64,000 bases of DNA from Streptomyces hawaiiensis. Lineage in GTDB: Bacteria; Actinomycetota; Actinomycetes; Streptomycetales; Streptomycetaceae. Shown one piece after another: positions 51,511 to 60,423 of the stretch. The position numbers and the translations under genes were made by a program. The notes beneath the pieces are model-generated. The model was given only the letters and a program-made list of their open reading frames with translations. It was not told where the DNA came from and made no database searches. Positions within the stretch are counted from its first letter, which is position 1. The number at the start of each line of letters is the position of its first letter. The stretch spans positions 5,208,001-5,272,000 of the forward strand of contig NZ_CP021978.1 in assembly GCF_004803895.1 (NCBI RefSeq), written 5' to 3'.

Positions 51511-52824
51511 GTGCTCACCGCGTTCGCCCGGGCGTTCAAGACGCCCGACCTGCGCAAGAAGCTGCTCTTCACGCTCGGCATCATCGTGGTCTACCGGGTC
51601 GGTACGCACGTACCGATCCCAGGCGTCGATTACCGGAACGTCCAGACCTGTATCGACAACGCCCAGGCCAACCAGGGAATCTTCGGCCTGGTCAACATGT
51701 TCAGCGGTGGCGCGCTGCTGCAGATCACGATCTTCGCGCTGGGCATCATGCCGTACATCACGGCGAGCATCATTCTGCAGCTGCTGACTGTGGTGATCCC
51801 GCGTCTGGAAGCCCTGAAGAAGGAGGGCCAGGCCGGTACGGCGAAGATCACGCAGTACACCCGTTACCTGACGATCGCCCTCGCCATCCTTCAGGGCACC
51901 GGCCTCGTCGCCACCGCCCGCAGCGGCGCTCTCTTCCAGGGCTGCCCGGTGGCCAGCCAGATCGTCCCGGACCAGTCGATCTTCGTCACCATCACCATGG
52001 TCATCACCATGACCGCCGGTACGGCTGCCGTGATGTGGCTCGGTGAGCTCATCACCGACCGCGGCATCGGCAACGGCATGTCGATCCTGATGTTCATCTC
52101 GATCGCCGCCACCTTCCCGTCCGCCCTGTGGGCCATCAAGACGCAGGGCTCCCTGGCCGGCGGCTGGATCGAGTTCGGCACGGTCATCCTGGTCGGCCTT
52201 GTCATGGTCGGCCTGGTGGTCTTCGTCGAGCAGGCCCAGCGCCGCGTCCCGGTGCAGTACGCCAAGCGCATGATCGGCCGCCGCTCGTACGGCGGTACGT
52301 CCACGTACATCCCGTTGAAGGTGAACCAGGCGGGTGTGATCCCCGTCATCTTCGCCTCGTCGCTGCTCTACATCCCGGCGCTGATCGCTCAGTTCGCCGG
52401 AGGCACCTCGGGCTGGAAGACCTGGATCGAGCAACACTTCGTCAAGGGCGACCACCCGTATTACATCGCCACGTACTTCCTGCTGATCGTTTTCTTCGCG
52501 TTCTTCTACGTGGCGATCTCGTTCAACCCCGAGGAAGTCGCCGACAACATGAAGAAGTATGGTGGCTTCATCCCGGGCATCCGGGCTGGCCGGCCGACCG
52601 CTGAGTACCTGTCGTACGTGCTCAACCGGATCACCTGGCCGGGTTCGCTGTATCTGGGTCTGATCGCTCTCGTACCGACGATGGCGTTGGTTGGTTTCGG
52701 GGCAAATCAGAACTTCCCGTTCGGTGGGACGAGCATCCTGATCATCGTGGGTGTCGGTCTCGAGACGGTGAAGCAGATCGAGAGCCAGCTCCAGCAGCGC
52801 AATTACGAAGGGTTCCTCCGCTGA
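51511..52824 (+). CDS. secY: preprotein translocase subunit SecY
   Basis: 437 aa, GTG at 51511 with AGGAGG upstream. Ten membrane helices; FKTPDLRKKLLFTLGIIVVYRV start, the plug segment and cytosolic loops with RRSYGGTSTYIPLKVNQAGV. It is the channel of the Sec translocon with SecE. Its stop overlaps the adk ATG by one base. Confidence 0.98.
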   Translation: MLTAFARAFKTPDLRKKLLFTLGIIVVYRVGTHVPIPGVDYRNVQTCIDNAQANQGIFGLVNMFSGGALLQITIFALGIMPYITASIILQLLTVVIPRLEALKKEGQAGTAKITQYTRYLTIALAILQGTGLVATARSGALFQGCPVASQIVPDQSIFVTITMVITMTAGTAAVMWLGELITDRGIGNGMSILMFISIAATFPSALWAIKTQGSLAGGWIEFGTVILVGLVMVGLVVFVEQAQRRVPVQYAKRMIGRRSYGGTSTYIPLKVNQAGVIPVIFASSLLYIPALIAQFAGGTSGWKTWIEQHFVKGDHPYYIATYFLLIVFFAFFYVAISFNPEEVADNMKKYGGFIPGIRAGRPTAEYLSYVLNRITWPGSLYLGLIALVPTMALVGFGANQNFPFGGTSILIIVGVGLETVKQIESQLQQRNYEGFLR

Positions 52825-53486
52825 TGCGTATCGTCCTCGTCGGGCCGCCGGGCGCCGGTAAGGGAACGCAGGCCGCGTTCCTGGCCAAGAACCTGTCGAT
52901 CCCGCACATCTCCACGGGCGACCTGTTCCGGGCCAACATCAGCCGGCAGACGGAACTCGGCAAACTGGCGAAGTCCTACATGGACGCGGGCAACCTGGTG
53001 CCCGACGAGGTCACGATCGCGATGGCGAAGGACCGCATGGAGCAGCCGGACGCCGAGAACGGTTTCCTGCTGGACGGCTTCCCCCGCAACGTGTCGCAGG
53101 CCGAGGCGCTCGACGAGCTGCTCGAGACCGAGAGTATGCAGCTCGACGCGGTGCTGGACCTGGAGGTCCCCGAGGACGAGGTGGTCAAGCGCATCGCCGG
53201 CCGCCGCATCTGCCGCAACGACTCCTCGCACGTCTTCCACGTGACGTACAAGCAGCCGGCCAAGGACGGCGTCTGCGACGTCTGCGGCGGCGAGCTGTAC
53301 CAGCGGGACGACGACTCCGAGGAGACGGTCCGCACGCGGTTGGAGGTCTACCACACGCAGACCGAGCCGATCATCGACTACTACAAGGCCCAGGGCCTGG
53401 TGGTCACGATCTCGGCGCTCGGCAAGGTGGAGGACGTCACGACGCGCGCCATGGAGGCGCTGAAGCGTGGCGAGGGCGACAAGTAG
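52824..53486 (+). CDS. adk: adenylate kinase
   Basis: 220 aa, ATG. Converts AMP and ATP to two ADP. P-loop GPPGAGKGTQ at residues 7-16, NMP-binding ISTGDLFRANI, DGFPRNVSQAEAL. It has the long LID type with three Cys (ICRNDSS...CDVC), so a partial zinc site is likely. It overlaps secY by one base. A terminator hairpin follows. Confidence 0.97.
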   Translation: MRIVLVGPPGAGKGTQAAFLAKNLSIPHISTGDLFRANISRQTELGKLAKSYMDAGNLVPDEVTIAMAKDRMEQPDAENGFLLDGFPRNVSQAEALDELLETESMQLDAVLDLEVPEDEVVKRIAGRRICRNDSSHVFHVTYKQPAKDGVCDVCGGELYQRDDDSEETVRTRLEVYHTQTEPIIDYYKAQGLVVTISALGKVEDVTTRAMEALKRGEGDK

Positions 53487-53505
53487 TCGTCCGTACGCAG
53501 CTACG

Positions 53506-53533
53506 GCCGCGGTTCCCCTCGGGGAGCCGCGGC
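53506..53533 (+). terminator. terminator after secY-adk
   Basis: GCCGCGGTTCCCC (53506-53518) pairs with GGGGAGCCGCGGC (53521-53533) with one wobble; short loop. Confidence 0.65.
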
Positions 53534-53618
53534 TGCTGTGTGGGCGGGGTCGGGCGTGCGGCCCCGTATCGTTGAAGACGTTCGTTGTCGCCGAAGGTCC
53601 AGAAAGGCCGTAGCCCCC

Positions 53619-54455
53619 ATGGTGCAGATCAAGAGCCCCGAGCAGATCGCCAAGATGCGTGAGGCAGGGCTGGTCGTCGCCGCCATTCACGCGGCGACCC
53701 GTGAGGCCGCCGTACCCGGGGCCACGACGAAGGATCTGGACGAGGTCGCCCGCAAGGTCCTCGCCGAGCACAACGCCAAGCCGAACTTCCTCGGCTACGG
53801 CGGCTTCCCGGCGACGATCTGCACGTCGGTGAACGAGGTCGTCGTCCACGGCATCCCGTCCGACGACGTCGTCCTCAAGGACGGGGACGTCATCTCCATC
53901 GACTGCGGCGCGATCATCGACGGCTGGCACGGCGACGCCGCCTTCACGGCCTTCGTGGGCTCCGGTCACGCCCCGGAGCTGGTCGAGCTCTCCCGGGTGA
54001 CCGAGGAGTCGATGTGGGCCGGCATCGCGGCCATGAAGCAGGGCAACCGCCTGGTCGACGTCTCCCGGGCCATCGAGACGTACATCCGCCGCCAGCCCAA
54101 GCCCGGCGGCGGCAAGTACGGGATCATCGAGGACTACGGCGGCCACGGCATCGGCACCGAGATGCACATGGACCCGCACCTGCTGAACTACGTCGACCGG
54201 CGGCGCGGCAAGGGCCCGAAGCTGGTGCCCGGGTTCTGCCTCGCGATCGAGCCGATGGTGTCCCTGGGGACGCCGAAGACGGAGGTTCTCCAGGACGACT
54301 GGACCGTCATCACGACGGACGGTACGTGGTCGTCCCACTGGGAGCACTCGGTGGCGCTGACGGAGGAGGGCCCGCTGGTGCTGACGTCTCCCGACGGGGG
54401 GAAGGCGAAGCTCGCCGAGCTGGGGATCGTGGCCGCGCCGGATCCGCTGGGCTGA
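53619..54455 (+). CDS. map: methionine aminopeptidase, type I
   Basis: 278 aa from the ATG at 53619 (VQIKSPEQIAKMREAGLVVA). Removes the N-terminal Met. Metal ligands fit the family: Asp in ISIDCGAIIDGWHGDAAF, His in YGGHGIGTEMH, Glu in AIEPMVS and Glu in WSSHWEHSVALTE. Lies between the adk terminator and infA; a dispersed repeat follows its stop. Confidence 0.96.
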   Translation: MVQIKSPEQIAKMREAGLVVAAIHAATREAAVPGATTKDLDEVARKVLAEHNAKPNFLGYGGFPATICTSVNEVVVHGIPSDDVVLKDGDVISIDCGAIIDGWHGDAAFTAFVGSGHAPELVELSRVTEESMWAGIAAMKQGNRLVDVSRAIETYIRRQPKPGGGKYGIIEDYGGHGIGTEMHMDPHLLNYVDRRRGKGPKLVPGFCLAIEPMVSLGTPKTEVLQDDWTVITTDGTWSSHWEHSVALTEEGPLVLTSPDGGKAKLAELGIVAAPDPLG

Positions 54456-54490
54456 GCGCCGTCTGCGGCTGTCGGTCGGTGGGGGTTGTT

Positions 54491-54521
54491 CGCGCGGTTC
54501 CCCGTGCCCCTTCGGGGGCGC
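54491..54521. repeat. dispersed intergenic repeat, copy 1 (degenerate)
   Basis: CGCGCGGTTCCCCGTGCCCC at 54491-54510, followed by a TTCGGGGGCGC tail that can pair with CCCC. Lies between map and infA. Confidence 0.6.
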
Positions 54522-54666
54522 TTAAAGCGCTGCCCGCCGGGGCAGGATCCCTCGATTCGTGTTTCCGAGGGCCCTGTCGTAGACTGACTCGTCGGCTCTT
54601 GTGTACCCGCATGCCTGCATGCGCTCGCACAGAGTCGATCAAGGTAGTCGATTCGAAGGGCGAAGC

Positions 54667-54888
54667 GTGGCCAAGAAGCAAGGTGCCATCGAGATCGAGG
54701 GCACTGTCGTCGAGTCTCTTCCGAACGCCATGTTCAAGGTCGAGCTCCAGAACGGCCACCAGGTCCTGGCACACATCAGCGGCAAGATGCGCATGCACTA
54801 CATCCGCATCCTCCCTGACGACCGGGTCGTGGTGGAGCTGTCTCCGTACGACCTGACGCGTGGCCGGATCGTCTACCGCTACAAGTAG
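54667..54888 (+). CDS. infA: translation initiation factor IF-1
   Basis: 73 aa from the GTG at 54667 (VAKKQGAIEIEGTVVESLPN), which has GAAGGGCGAAGC in front. OB-fold; conserved AHISGKMRMHYIRILPDDRV and LTRGRIVYRYK end. Blocks the A site during initiation. The longer open frame upstream has no family match. 56 bp before rpmJ. Confidence 0.97.
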   Translation: MAKKQGAIEIEGTVVESLPNAMFKVELQNGHQVLAHISGKMRMHYIRILPDDRVVVELSPYDLTRGRIVYRYK

Positions 54889-54944
54889 ATCTTGCCCGCG
54901 CCCCGGCTTCCGGGGTGGTGGCACTGACCCGGAGAACCTCACCC

Positions 54945-55058
54945 ATGAAGGTCAAGCCGAGCGTCAAGAAGATCTGCGACAAGTGCAGGGTGATCCGCCG
55001 TCACGGCCGGGTCATGGTCATCTGCGACAACCCGCGCCACAAGCAGCGCCAGGGCTGA
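54945..55058 (+). CDS. rpmJ: 50S ribosomal protein L36 (bL36)
   Basis: 37 aa, ATG at 54945 (MKVKPSVKKICDKCRVIRRH). Zinc site: CDKC, then Cys27 and His32. The smallest ribosomal protein. It follows infA and precedes the rpsM leader. Confidence 0.97.
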   Translation: MKVKPSVKKICDKCRVIRRHGRVMVICDNPRHKQRQG

Positions 55059-55126
55059 CGCACGACCGATCCCTCTGCATTCCTCGCAGGGATTCGCGCG
55101 ACGCAAGCTGAATATGTTCATACGCA

Positions 55127-55205
55127 GGACCCAGACCCCCGGGTCTGACACCCCCGGTCGGAGGCCGGGGACCCAGTTCGTACCTGGTACGGCGACTGGG
55201 AGTCG
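55127..55205 (+). promoter_or_regulatory. structured leader upstream of rpsM
   Basis: The 187-bp gap before rpsM contains three hairpins: CAGACCC-CC-GGGTCTG near 55131-55147, CCCCGG/CCGGGG near 55150-55170, and CCCAGT/ACTGGG near 55171-55201. In many bacteria S4 represses this operon via its leader, but rpsD is not in the operon here. Confidence 0.45.
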
Positions 55206-55245
55206 GTTCTGTGGAAGACCTCCGTCAAGTAACTGGAGCCATTGA

Positions 55246-55626
55246 ATGGCACGCGTTTCCGGTGTTGACATCCCGCGCGAAAAGCGCGTGGAGATCGCCC
55301 TCACCTATGTGTTCGGCATCGGCCGGACCCTCTCGCAGCAGACGCTGGCCGCCACCGGCGTCGACCCGAACACCCGCGTTCGCGACCTCTCCGAGGAGCA
55401 GCTCGTCGCGATCCGCGAGTACGTCGACAACAACATCAAGACCGAGGGTGACCTCCGTCGCGAGGTCCAGGCCGACATCCGCCGCAAGGTCGAGATCGGT
55501 ACCTACCAGGGCCTGCGTCACCGTCGCGGCCTGCCCGTCCGCGGTCAGCGCACCAGCACGAACGCCCGTACCCGCAAGGGCCCGCGTCGCGCCATCGCCG
55601 GCAAGAAGAAGCCGGGCAAGAAGTAG
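55246..55626 (+). CDS. rpsM: 30S ribosomal protein S13 (uS13)
   Basis: 126 aa, ATG. Contacts P-site tRNA and bridges to L5. Typical ARVSGVDIPREKRVEIALTY and GLRHRRGLPVRGQRT motifs; Lys-rich C-terminus (IAGKKKPGKK). It is 64 bp before rpsK. Confidence 0.98.
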   Translation: MARVSGVDIPREKRVEIALTYVFGIGRTLSQQTLAATGVDPNTRVRDLSEEQLVAIREYVDNNIKTEGDLRREVQADIRRKVEIGTYQGLRHRRGLPVRGQRTSTNARTRKGPRRAIAGKKKPGKK

Positions 55627-55690
55627 TCCACAGCGGACGCCTGTCCACGGTCTTCGCTGTAGGACCGACCACCTCCCGTAGGAGTTATAG

Positions 55691-56095
55691 ATGCCCCCCA
55701 AGGGTCGTCAGGGCGCTGCCAAGAAGGTGCGCCGCAAGGAAAAGAAGAACGTCGCTCACGGCCACGCGCACATCAAGAGCACGTTCAACAACACGATCGT
55801 CTCGATCACGGACCCGTCCGGCAACGTGATCTCCTGGGCCTCCGCCGGCCACGTCGGCTTCAAGGGCTCCCGGAAGTCCACGCCGTTCGCCGCGCAGATG
55901 GCCGCCGAGTCGGCTGCCCGCCGCGCTCAGGAGCACGGCATGCGCAAGGTCGACGTGTTCGTGAAGGGCCCGGGTTCCGGTCGTGAGACCGCGATCCGCT
56001 CCCTGCAGGCCACGGGCCTCGAGGTCGGCTCCATCCAGGACGTCACCCCGACCCCGCACAACGGCTGCCGTCCGCCGAAGCGCCGCCGCGTCTGA
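55691..56095 (+). CDS. rpsK: 30S ribosomal protein S11 (uS11)
   Basis: 134 aa, ATG with GGAG in front. Platform protein; AHIKSTFNNTIVSITDPSGN and GGRETAIR-like PGSGRETAIRSLQATGL are present. In most bacteria rpsD follows; here rpoA is next after 161 bp. Confidence 0.98.
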   Translation: MPPKGRQGAAKKVRRKEKKNVAHGHAHIKSTFNNTIVSITDPSGNVISWASAGHVGFKGSRKSTPFAAQMAAESAARRAQEHGMRKVDVFVKGPGSGRETAIRSLQATGLEVGSIQDVTPTPHNGCRPPKRRRV

Positions 56096-56128
56096 CGCGA
56101 GGCTGCTTCGCGCAGACCGAGGTTTTTC

Positions 56129-56163
56129 GGGCGGTACGGCTCCGTAAAAGGGCCGTATCGCCC
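56129..56163 (+). terminator. hairpin between rpsK and rpoA
   Basis: GGGCGGTACGGC (56129-56140) pairs with GCCGTATCGCCC (56152-56163), one G-U pair and an 11-nt A-rich loop. It could be a terminator or attenuator in the alpha operon, since no rpsD is present. Confidence 0.5.
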
Positions 56164-56256
56164 GTACCCTTGCAGTACCCGTCCCTTCTGTGCCGGGGAC
56201 GGATCAAGTCGGGCGTCAAATAGCGGGCGCCCACGACTGAAGGATCTGATCCACAC

Positions 56257-57279
56257 ATGCTGATCGCTCAGCGTCCCTCGTTGACCGAAGAGGTCGTCGA
56301 CGAATTCCGCTCCCGGTTCGTGATCGAGCCGCTGGAGCCGGGCTTCGGTTACACCCTCGGCAACTCCCTGCGCCGGACCCTCCTCTCCTCGATCCCGGGT
56401 GCGGCGGTCACGTCCATCCGCATCGACGGCGTGCTGCACGAGTTCACCACCGTGCCGGGCGTCAAGGAGGACGTCACCGACCTCATCCTCAACATCAAGC
56501 AGCTGGTCGTCTCCTCGGAGCACGACGAGCCGGTCGTGATGTACCTGCGCAAGCAGGGCCCGGGTCTGGTCACCGCCGCCGACATCGCGCCCCCGGCCGG
56601 TGTCGAGGTGCACAACCCCGACCTCGTCCTCGCCACGCTCAACGGCAAGGGCAAGCTGGAGATGGAGCTGACGGTCGAGCGTGGCCGCGGTTACGTCTCC
56701 GCCGTGCAGAACAAGCAGGTCGGCCAGGAGATCGGCCGGATCCCGGTCGACTCGATCTACTCGCCGGTGCTCAAGGTCACGTACAAGGTCGAGGCCACGC
56801 GTGTCGAGCAGCGGACCGACTTCGACAAGCTGATCGTCGACGTCGAGACCAAGCAGGCCATGCGTCCGCGTGACGCCATGGCGTCGGCCGGTAAGACCCT
56901 GGTCGAGCTGTTCGGTCTGGCCCGCGAGCTCAACATCGACGCCGAGGGCATCGACATGGGCCCGTCCCCCACGGACGCCGCCCTGGCCGCCGATCTGGCG
57001 CTGCCGATCGAGGAGCTCGAGCTCACCGTTCGGTCGTACAACTGCCTCAAGCGTGAGGGCATCCACTCCGTGGGTGAGCTCGTCGCGCGTTCCGAGGCGG
57101 ACCTGCTCGACATTCGCAACTTCGGTGCGAAGTCCATTGACGAGGTCAAGGCCAAGCTCGCGGGTATGGGGCTTGCGCTGAAGGACTCGCCTCCCGGGTT
57201 CGACCCGACCGCCGCCGCGGACGCGTTCGGCGCGGACGACGACGCGGACGCGGGCTTTGTGGAGACCGAGCAGTACTAA
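56257..57279 (+). CDS. rpoA: DNA-directed RNA polymerase subunit alpha
   Basis: 340 aa, ATG. N-terminal dimerisation domain (RFVIEPLEPGFGYTLGNSLR) and C-terminal UP-element/activator domain (about residues 250-310; SYNCLKREGIHSVGELVARS). An acidic tail follows (DDDADAGFVETEQY). It is 181 bp before rplQ. Confidence 0.98.
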   Translation: MLIAQRPSLTEEVVDEFRSRFVIEPLEPGFGYTLGNSLRRTLLSSIPGAAVTSIRIDGVLHEFTTVPGVKEDVTDLILNIKQLVVSSEHDEPVVMYLRKQGPGLVTAADIAPPAGVEVHNPDLVLATLNGKGKLEMELTVERGRGYVSAVQNKQVGQEIGRIPVDSIYSPVLKVTYKVEATRVEQRTDFDKLIVDVETKQAMRPRDAMASAGKTLVELFGLARELNIDAEGIDMGPSPTDAALAADLALPIEELELTVRSYNCLKREGIHSVGELVARSEADLLDIRNFGAKSIDEVKAKLAGMGLALKDSPPGFDPTAAADAFGADDDADAGFVETEQY

Positions 57280-57328
57280 GAGCTCGGGCCATCCGGTCCG
57301 TTCTTGGGTGCGGGAGCGCTGTGCTTGA

Positions 57329-57350
57329 TCGCGCAGTTCCCCGCGCCCCT
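57329..57350. repeat. dispersed intergenic repeat, copy 2
   Basis: TCGCGCAGTTCCCCGCGCCC followed by CT, in the rpoA-rplQ gap. It shares the full core with copies 3 and 4. Confidence 0.7.
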
Positions 57351-57460
57351 TCCGGACAGGCCCCTTCGGGGCCTTGTCCGGATCTCCGACGGGCGACCGC
57401 CCGCTCGGATACTGACCCCGGTACCTGATACGGCCGGGGCAGACACCTAGGAGAAACACC

Positions 57461-57946
57461 ATGCCGAAGCCCACCAAGGGTGCCCGTATGGGCGGCAGCG
57501 CCGCGCACGAGAAGCTGCTCCTCGCGAACCTCGCGAAGTCGCTCTTCGAGCACGGTCGTATCACCACCACCGAGGCGAAGGCCCGCAAGCTGCGGCCGTA
57601 CGCCGAGCGTCTGGTCACCAAGGCGAAGAAGGGCGACCTTCACAACCGCCGTCAGGTGCTCCAGGTCATCACGGACAAGAGCATCGTGCACACGCTCTTC
57701 ACCGAGATCGGCCCGCGCTACGAGAACCGTCCGGGTGGCTACACCCGTATCACCAAGATCGGTAACCGCCGTGGCGACAACGCGCCCATGGCTGTCATCG
57801 AGCTGGTCGAGGCGCTGACGGTGGCGCAGGAGGCGACGGGCGAGGCCGAGGCCGCGACCAAGCGTGCCGCGAAGGACGCCGAGCCTGCCGAGGCTCAGGT
57901 CGACACGACCAAGGCCGAGGACGCCGAGGAGTCCAAGGACGCGTAA
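57461..57946 (+). CDS. rplQ: 50S ribosomal protein L17 (bL17)
   Basis: 161 aa, ATG with AGGAG. The core (RMGGSAAHEKLLLANLAKSL, ITTTEAKARKLRPYAERLV) is typical; a C-terminal Ala/Glu-rich tail of about 40 residues is a Streptomyces-type extension. It is followed by copy 3 of the repeat and a hairpin terminator. Confidence 0.98.
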   Translation: MPKPTKGARMGGSAAHEKLLLANLAKSLFEHGRITTTEAKARKLRPYAERLVTKAKKGDLHNRRQVLQVITDKSIVHTLFTEIGPRYENRPGGYTRITKIGNRRGDNAPMAVIELVEALTVAQEATGEAEAATKRAAKDAEPAEAQVDTTKAEDAEESKDA

Positions 57947-57996
57947 GCGCTCTGCCGGGGGCTGTGCGTTTGCGGCTGCGGGTTGGTTGTGGCTTG

Positions 57997-58018
57997 TCGT
58001 GCAGTTCCCCGCGCCCCT
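57997..58018. repeat. dispersed intergenic repeat, copy 3
   Basis: TCGTGCAGTTCCCCGCGCCC followed by CT, in the rplQ-truA gap. The preceding 25-30 bp (GCGGCTGCGGGTTGGTTGTG) also match copy 4. Confidence 0.7.
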
Positions 58019-58027
58019 GAGGGCGTT

Positions 58028-58067
58028 GGCGGGCCCGTTCCCTTTGCGGGGAGCGGGCCCGCCTTTG
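58028..58067 (+). terminator. terminator after rplQ
   Basis: GGCGGGCCCGTTCCC (58028-58042) pairs with GGGAGCGGGCCCGCC (58049-58063), one wobble, then TTTGT. Confidence 0.85.
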
Positions 58068-58088
58068 TGTGGGTGAGAGGATCCTGGG

Positions 58089-58943
58089 GTGAGTGACGAA
58101 GTAGAGGCCGGCCACGTCCGGGTCCGGCTCGATCTGTCGTACGACGGGAGCGAGTTCTCCGGGTGGGCCAAGCAGGCCGGGGGGCGGCGGACCGTGCAGG
58201 GGGAGATCGAGGACGCCCTGCGGACCGTGACGCGGTCGCGGGACACCTATGAGCTGACCGTCGCGGGGCGTACCGATGCGGGCGTGCACGCCCGAGGGCA
58301 GGTCGCTCATGTCGATCTGCCGCGCGAGGTGTGGGCCGAGCACCACCAGAAGCTGCTCAAGAGGCTCGCAGGGCGGCTGTCCCGGGACGTACGGGTCTGG
58401 GCCCTGAGGGAGGCGCCCAGTGGCTTCAACGCCCGTTTCTCGGCGGTCTGGAGGCGGTACGCGTACCGGGTCACCGACAACCCGGGGGGCGTCGATCCGC
58501 TGCTGCGCAGCCATGTGCTGTGGCACGACTGGCCCTTGGACGTGGACGCCATGAACGAGGCTGCCCGGGGGCTGCTGGGCGAGCACGACTTCGCCGCCTA
58601 CTGCAAGAAGCGGGAGGGCGCGACCACCATCCGCACGCTCCAGGAGCTGAGCCTGGTGCGGGGGGACGACGGGATCATCACCGCCGCCGTGCGGGCCGAC
58701 GCCTTCTGCCACAACATGGTGCGCTCGCTCATCGGGGCGCTGCTGTTCGTCGGGGACGGGCACCGGCCCGCCGACTGGCCGGGGAAGGTGCTGGCGGCCG
58801 GCGTACGGGACTCGGCCGTGCACGTCGTACGGCCGCACGGGCTGACGCTGGAGGAGGTCGGCTACCCGGCCGACGAACTGCTCGCCGCGCGCAGCAAGGA
58901 GGCGCGGAACAAGCGGTCGTTGCCGTCGGCGGGCTGCTGCTGA
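58089..58943 (+). CDS. truA: tRNA pseudouridine(38-40) synthase
   Basis: 284 aa, GTG at 58089. Catalytic Asp in VAGRTDAGVHARGQ (about residue 62). VRLDLSYDGSEFSGWAKQAG and FCHNMVRSLIGALL fit the family. Modifies the tRNA anticodon stem-loop. The terminator at 58028-58067 separates it from rplQ. Confidence 0.96.
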   Translation: MSDEVEAGHVRVRLDLSYDGSEFSGWAKQAGGRRTVQGEIEDALRTVTRSRDTYELTVAGRTDAGVHARGQVAHVDLPREVWAEHHQKLLKRLAGRLSRDVRVWALREAPSGFNARFSAVWRRYAYRVTDNPGGVDPLLRSHVLWHDWPLDVDAMNEAARGLLGEHDFAAYCKKREGATTIRTLQELSLVRGDDGIITAAVRADAFCHNMVRSLIGALLFVGDGHRPADWPGKVLAAGVRDSAVHVVRPHGLTLEEVGYPADELLAARSKEARNKRSLPSAGCC

Positions 58944-58950
58944 CGTCCGG

Positions 58951-59820
58951 TCATTCGTTGGCCGCGGCCGATGCCTGGACCTCGCCGCGGCGGCGGATCT
59001 GGTCGAACGTGAACTGGGCCAGGTCGTCCCCGGTCTTGTAGACCGGGATGTCCTTGGGCGTCACGTCCTTGCCGTTGGTGAAGCCGGCGTTGGTGAAGTA
59101 GGCGTAGCGGCCGTAGGAGTTGCTGGTCGTGCGGCAGAACCCGGATTCGCAGAAGGGCTTCACACCGCCGCCGGAGAGCGACTTCACGAAGCTCTTCTTG
59201 GTGCTCTGGCCCTTGGCCTTGACGGCCTGTGCCTCGGTGTCGAACACGGCCACGCCGACCGTCACCGCGATGCCGTCCCTGACGTAGGTGGCGCGTATCA
59301 GGCGCGTGCAGTCGTTCGCCGTGAGGATCTTGGGGAGCGTGCCGCCGACCGCCGAGGCGCAGTTGCGGGTGTCGGCGGTGGGGCCCTTCTTGTACAGCGT
59401 CCCGGCCTCGGTCAGCTGGGTGCCGGGGAAGAAGGTGGCCGGACTGAGCGGGGCCTTGTCCTTCTTGGCGCTGGCGATGAAGTCCTTCGGGTCCAGCGGC
59501 GGAGGGGCGCTGGTCGGGGCGAACGACGGGGCCGAGGCGGACTGGCTCGGGATGTCGGCCGACGGCAGGGAGGTCGGGTTGCCCTGGCTGTCGCCGCCCG
59601 CCGAGACGACGGCCACCGCGACGGCGGTGCCGATCGCGACGGTGGCGAACGCGCCGCCGCCGATCAGCAGCAGCCGGCGTCGCTTGTTGCGGGCCTCGGA
59701 GGCTTCAGCGAGCGCTGCCCAGTCCGGGGACTGGCCGCCCCCGCTGTTCCAGGGCTGCTGCGACTGCGGTTTCCAGGGATCCCACTGGGACTGAGGTCCC
59801 CCCTGCTGCCCAAAGCTCAT
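58951..59820 (-). CDS. membrane-anchored protein with Pro/Gln-rich N-terminus, function unknown
   Basis: 289 aa from the ATG at 59820 (MSFGQQGGPQSQWDPWKP). N-terminal Gln/Pro/Trp-rich cytosolic part with an Arg cluster, a single membrane helix at about residues 50-72 (LLLIGGGAFATVAIGTAVAVAVV), a Ser/Pro-rich linker and a Cys-containing extracytoplasmic domain (NCASAVGG...CTRLIRATYV...FCESGFCRTTSN). The domain could bind a ligand or be a cell-wall stress sensor. No known catalytic motif. It is convergent with truA. Confidence 0.75.
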   Translation of the reverse strand: MSFGQQGGPQSQWDPWKPQSQQPWNSGGGQSPDWAALAEASEARNKRRRLLLIGGGAFATVAIGTAVAVAVVSAGGDSQGNPTSLPSADIPSQSASAPSFAPTSAPPPLDPKDFIASAKKDKAPLSPATFFPGTQLTEAGTLYKKGPTADTRNCASAVGGTLPKILTANDCTRLIRATYVRDGIAVTVGVAVFDTEAQAVKAKGQSTKKSFVKSLSGGGVKPFCESGFCRTTSNSYGRYAYFTNAGFTNGKDVTPKDIPVYKTGDDLAQFTFDQIRRRGEVQASAAANE

Positions 59821-59894
59821 GGGCCGCATCTTAGACGGGACAAGGGGCGTGCTGGTCCGCCCGGATCGGCTCTCCAGCCCCTAGCGTTCCTCCC

Positions 59895-60206
59895 ATGCGC
59901 ACGGGCAAAGGCGACATCTCCGGGTGGTTGGGGCGACTGCTGCCGGCGGTGGTCCTGCTGGGGTGCCTGCTGTCGTGGCCGGCCCTCCCGGCCGGGGTGT
60001 GGCCGTCGGTCGTGGTGGGGGCGCTGGGGGCGTGCCGTCGTCCGCGCGGTGGCCGGTCGGTGGTGCGGTGGTGCGCCGCGGTCGCCGTCGACGTGGCTCT
60101 CTCGTCGGTGTTTCCGTATGCGCGCACGCTGCGGCGGCGGGTGCTGCGGAGGGCCGTCACACTCTGTGCCGTCCTGTACGTATCGGTGACCGAGCGGCTG
60201 CGGTGA
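59895..60206 (+). CDS. small hypothetical membrane protein
   Basis: 103 aa with two hydrophobic segments (about residues 12-35 and 60-72) and Arg-rich ends. There is no good ribosome site; TAGCGT about 8 bases upstream of the ATG allows a leaderless start. Coding support is moderate: codon third positions are GC-rich, but no family was recognised. Confidence 0.5.
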   Translation: MRTGKGDISGWLGRLLPAVVLLGCLLSWPALPAGVWPSVVVGALGACRRPRGGRSVVRWCAAVAVDVALSSVFPYARTLRRRVLRRAVTLCAVLYVSVTERLR

Positions 60207-60215
60207 TACCGCGTT

Positions 60216-60244
60216 TTGACCCTTGTGGTGTACCCCGGTATTCT
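60216..60244 (+). promoter_or_regulatory. rplM-rpsI promoter
   Basis: TTGACC (60216-60221) and TATTCT (60239-60244) with a 17-bp spacer, about 180 bp before rplM. The -10 context is like that of the S10 promoter. Confidence 0.75.
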
Positions 60245-60423
60245 GCTTGTTCGTTGTGTATTGGCTTGCTCATTCTCACGGGACGGGCCCTTACACCGGT
60301 CCACCGGGCCGATGACCAGCGACCCCACGTACGCGGTATGCGTCGCCGCAGTGCGGTCCAGGCTGTCGTGATCGTTTCGGTGACCTGTTCAGGACCATTC
60401 ACTCGAAGCGAAGGCTACGAACC

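Noticed and set aside
59831..60328. 165-codon minus-strand frame over 59895-60206
   Set aside because: Thr/Arg-rich without domain; the plus-strand 103-aa protein is slightly better supported by hydrophobic segments, though only moderately.
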